Below, piece after piece: positions 61,818-64,000 of a stretch of DNA of 64,000 nt. The position numbers and the translations under genes were made by a program. This DNA is from Bacilli bacterium (GTDB lineage Bacteria > Bacillota_I > Bacilli_A > RFN20 > CAG-288): assembly GCA_022652945.1 (NCBI GenBank), contig JALCRV010000002.1:186001-250000 (forward strand). The letters are read 5' to 3'. The notes under the pieces are model-generated. The model did not search any database, had not been told where the DNA came from, and saw nothing but the letters and a program-made list of their open reading frames with translations. Positions within the stretch are counted from its first letter, which is position 1. Each line of letters begins with the position of its first letter.

Positions 61818-61844
61818 GGCCTTAAAAAAGTCAATCGTTAAGGA

Positions 61845-61873
61845 GAAAACCGGTAAAACGGTTTTCTTTTTTT
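61845..61873 (+). terminator. Terminator of the lon-engB-pepC unit
   Basis: GAAAACCG (61845-61852) and CGGTTTTC (61859-61866), 6-nt loop, followed by seven T. Confidence 0.85.
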
Positions 61874-61938
61874 ATTTCTTTTCCACCAATAATTTCACCC
61901 GATTGGGGGTATTTACTTTAGGGGATTGATTATTTAAG

Positions 61939-62796
61939 ATGAAAACAAGTCATCACGACGAACACGAAAAAATGGATCAAAACGAAGATAAAGAAGAACA
62001 ATTTGATGATGGTTTCCCGCCTAAAGGTCCGGTGATCGTCCCTCTGCCCAGCCAGGAAAAAGTCTTTAACCTGACCAAGGAAGAGATCGCCAAAAGACCT
62101 GATTTAAGCGACGAGGAAAAAATGAAGCTGCTCTTCGATACCCACACTATCGAAATGCCTTCTTTGACCCCTTTAGCCAAATACTCCAAAAAGCCGGTTT
62201 TTGAAGTTGTGAAAAGAGCTTTTGATATCTTCGCTTCCTTCTTAGGGATTATCGTCCTTTCTCCGCTGCTGATCATCGTCTCCTTGATCATCAAATGCCA
62301 GGATGGCGGCTCGGTTCTTTTTATTCAAAACCGAGTTGGAAGATTCGGCAGAAAGTTCAAGATGTATAAATTCCGTTCCATGTGCCCGGATGCCGATAAG
62401 AAAGTCGTGGAACTGATTGATAAAAACGAAGCCAGCGGCCCGATGCTTAAAATCAAAGACGATCCCAGAATCACCAAATTCGGGAGATTCATCCGTAAGA
62501 CTTCAATCGATGAACTACCCCAGCTTTTCAATGTCTTGTTCGGCTCGATGTCCTTAGTCGGACCCCGCCCCGCCTTACCTAGGGAAGTCACTAAATACAC
62601 CCGTAAGGAAACCGCCCGATTATTGGTTAAGCCCGGGATCACCTGCACTTGGCAGGTGAGCGGACGCTCAAATATCACCTTCGATCAACAGGTCGATATG
62701 GATATTGACTATATCGTCCGCCGTTCCGTCTGGTTTGATTTAAAGCTTCTCGTGCTGACCATCCCGGCGGTTTTATCTCATAAAGGCGCCGAATAA
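61939..62796 (+). CDS. Bacterial sugar transferase (undecaprenyl-phosphate glycosyl-1-phosphate transferase type)
   Basis: 285 residues. An acidic hydrophilic extension of about 80 residues precedes one hydrophobic helix (about 98-120), then the PF02397 domain: RVGRFGRKFKMYKFRSM, IDELPQLFNVL and GPRPALP. Such enzymes put the first sugar phosphate onto the lipid carrier for surface polysaccharide or glycoprotein glycan synthesis. No glycosyltransferase cluster is adjacent. No strong binding site is seen at the ATG (a TTTAAG stretch precedes it). It ends just before the valS promoter. Confidence 0.85.
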   Translation: MKTSHHDEHEKMDQNEDKEEQFDDGFPPKGPVIVPLPSQEKVFNLTKEEIAKRPDLSDEEKMKLLFDTHTIEMPSLTPLAKYSKKPVFEVVKRAFDIFASFLGIIVLSPLLIIVSLIIKCQDGGSVLFIQNRVGRFGRKFKMYKFRSMCPDADKKVVELIDKNEASGPMLKIKDDPRITKFGRFIRKTSIDELPQLFNVLFGSMSLVGPRPALPREVTKYTRKETARLLVKPGITCTWQVSGRSNITFDQQVDMDIDYIVRRSVWFDLKLLVLTIPAVLSHKGAE

Positions 62797-62798
62797 AG

Positions 62799-62827
62799 TT
62801 GACTAAGAAGGTCTGAATGGTTATGAT
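62799..62827 (+). promoter_or_regulatory. Promoter of the T-box/valS unit
   Basis: TTGACT (62799-62804), 17-bp spacer and TATGAT (62822-62827), immediately after the sugar transferase stop codon. Transcription likely starts near 62834. Confidence 0.75.
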
Positions 62828-62833
62828 TTTAGT

Positions 62834-63009
62834 AACCGAAGCAGTCCTGGATTTTCCTTTATAGAGAGCCTTTAGTGGGTGAAAGAAGGCGAGGAAAGAA
62901 AGGATAGGTCAGCGGTCAAGCAGCTTAAACTAATGAGGGCAGGTGTGGAAACACCTGAACTGAGGTGGTAACGCGCGACGTCGTCCTCAGATTCTGAGGG
63001 CTTTTTTTA
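62834..63009 (+). ncRNA. T-box riboswitch leader of valS
   Basis: The conserved T-box core GAGGTGGTAACGCGCG lies at 62962-62977. CTGAGG (62960-62965) can pair with CCTCAG (62985-62990) as antiterminator, which competes with the terminator CCTCAG/CTGAGG (62994-62999) followed by seven T. Upstream AGAGAGCC and GGGTGAAAG resemble stem I. The specifier codon cannot be fixed; two GTC A candidates are at about 62908 and 62915, fitting valine. The leader senses uncharged tRNA and controls readthrough into valS. Confidence 0.9.
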
Positions 63010-63027
63010 TTTCCGGGAGGAAAATTT

Positions 63028-64000
63028 ATGGATACCAAGATGGAAAAGAACTACGATCACTTAAAAGTCGAAGAAGGCAAATTCGACAGTTGGAAAGCTA
63101 ACGGATACTTCAAGGCCAGCGGGGATTTAAACGATACCCGCCCGGTCTTTTCAATGATCCTTCCGCCTCCTAATGTCACCGGTGTCCTCCATGTCGGACA
63201 CGCATTAGGAGATACGATTCAGGATATCTTGGCTCGTTATAAGAAACTGCACGGTTACGATGTCTCCTTTGTCCCAGGGACCGATCACGCCGGCATCGCC
63301 ACCCAGGCGAAAGTCGAAGCTAACTTACGTCAACAAGGCCTGACCCGCTACGATCTGGGCAGGGAAAAGTTTGTCGAAGAGACTTATAAATGGAAGGAAA
63401 AATCCGCTTCCACCATCCATGAACAATGGAAAGCCCTCGGCATCGGCATGGATTACGATCGTGAATTCTTCACCATGGATGAAAAGACTTCCTACGCGGT
63501 GAAGTTAGTCTTTAAGAAACTTTATGACCAAGGTTTGATTTATCAAGGGGAAAGAATCATCAACTGGGATGTGGAACTCCAGACGGCTCTTTCCGATATT
63601 GAAATCGAATATAAGGATATCCCGGGAGTCTTTTATTACTTCCGTTACGTCTTGGTGGAAGATCCTACAGTCTCCTTTACGGTCGCCACGACCCGCCCGG
63701 AGACGATGTTTGGTGATGTCTGTCTGGTCTTTAATCCGAAAGACAGCCGTTATAAGAAATACGAAGGGATGCATGTCATCAATCCGGCTAACGGAGATAA
63801 ACTCCCGATCCTTTCGGACTTCTACGTCGATAAAGAATTCGGGACCGGCTTGATGAAATGCACTCCGGCTCACGATCCTAACGATTTCGCCATCGCGCAA
63901 AGACACAATCTGAAAATGCCAATCTGCATGAATAAAGACGGGACGATGAATAAGCTTTCGGGGATCTACGAAGGCATGGATCGGTATGAATGCCGAAAAA
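63028..64000 (+). CDS. valS: Valyl-tRNA synthetase, partial
   Basis: The frame is open to the window edge; 324 codons are visible and the gene continues outside. Class I catalytic motifs: PPPNVTGVLHVGHA (HIGH-type) and GTDHAGIATQ; the editing domain begins with TTRPETMFGD. Charges tRNA-Val. GGGAGG is 7 nt before the ATG, right after the T-box terminator. The KMSKS motif and anticodon domain lie beyond the window. Confidence 0.95.
   Translation, partial: MDTKMEKNYDHLKVEEGKFDSWKANGYFKASGDLNDTRPVFSMILPPPNVTGVLHVGHALGDTIQDILARYKKLHGYDVSFVPGTDHAGIATQAKVEANLRQQGLTRYDLGREKFVEETYKWKEKSASTIHEQWKALGIGMDYDREFFTMDEKTSYAVKLVFKKLYDQGLIYQGERIINWDVELQTALSDIEIEYKDIPGVFYYFRYVLVEDPTVSFTVATTRPETMFGDVCLVFNPKDSRYKKYEGMHVINPANGDKLPILSDFYVDKEFGTGLMKCTPAHDPNDFAIAQRHNLKMPICMNKDGTMNKLSGIYEGMDRYECRK

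Overview
The window looks like a chromosomal segment of an anaerobic, fermentative, low- to mid-GC Firmicute, probably an uncultured Bacilli/Mollicutes-related gut lineage. This rests on lipoprotein signal peptides, SipW-type secretion, BspA-like leucine-rich repeat and InlB-type modules, a T-box leader, FeFe hydrogenases, desulfoferrodoxin, acetate kinase and glycogen enzymes. TGA is used as a stop codon (for example at the end of the HD-GYP gene), so the code is the standard bacterial one. No rRNA, insertion sequence, prophage or CRISPR array was seen.

Left part (1-19 kb): an HD-GYP gene is followed by a two-gene unit (1558-5045) encoding a SipW-type secreted protein and a large beta-rich surface protein with a degenerate Hint domain. 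Convergent with it is a tightly packed minus-strand array (17020 down to 5109): two TasA-like proteins, a SipW/ER-type signal peptidase, a membrane-anchored McrB-like AAA+ protein, a possible McrC-like partner ending in a zinc ribbon, an ABC ATPase and permease, a secreted beta-helix protein and a lipoprotein. This is the best candidate for an undescribed surface-assembly or export system. A long hairpin between the two TasA-like genes shows an anti-Shine-Dalgarno loop on the minus strand. An alpha/beta hydrolase and a frameshifted pseudogene follow.

Middle part (19-39 kb): a leucine-rich repeat lipoprotein, a CNNM/CBS membrane protein, an orphan sugar-binding lipoprotein, a small PII-like protein with a cation/proton antiporter behind a leader that can hide its ribosome binding site, tRNA-Gly and tRNA-Asp, a sigma/anti-sigma/lipoprotein unit, thioredoxin, a TraX-like protein, a CPBP protease, and a 1736-residue CvpA-headed protein with a recurring motif about every 215 residues, followed by a YigZ-family gene.

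Right part (39-64 kb): energy and housekeeping genes. A group B FeFe hydrogenase precedes a NuoE-NuoF-HydA electron-bifurcating type hydrogenase operon, an Mrp ATPase and a CBS protein with a HEPN-like motif. Then come desulfoferrodoxin, tRNA-Arg, a DHH phosphoesterase, a double thioredoxin-like lipoprotein, acetate kinase, glgB, glgP, trigger factor, lon, engB, pepC, a sugar transferase, and a T-box-controlled valS that runs off the end. Together they describe hydrogen- and acetate-producing fermentation with glycogen storage, oxygen-stress protection and protein quality control. Several start codons were placed downstream of the longest possible start because a good ribosome binding site supports the later one.
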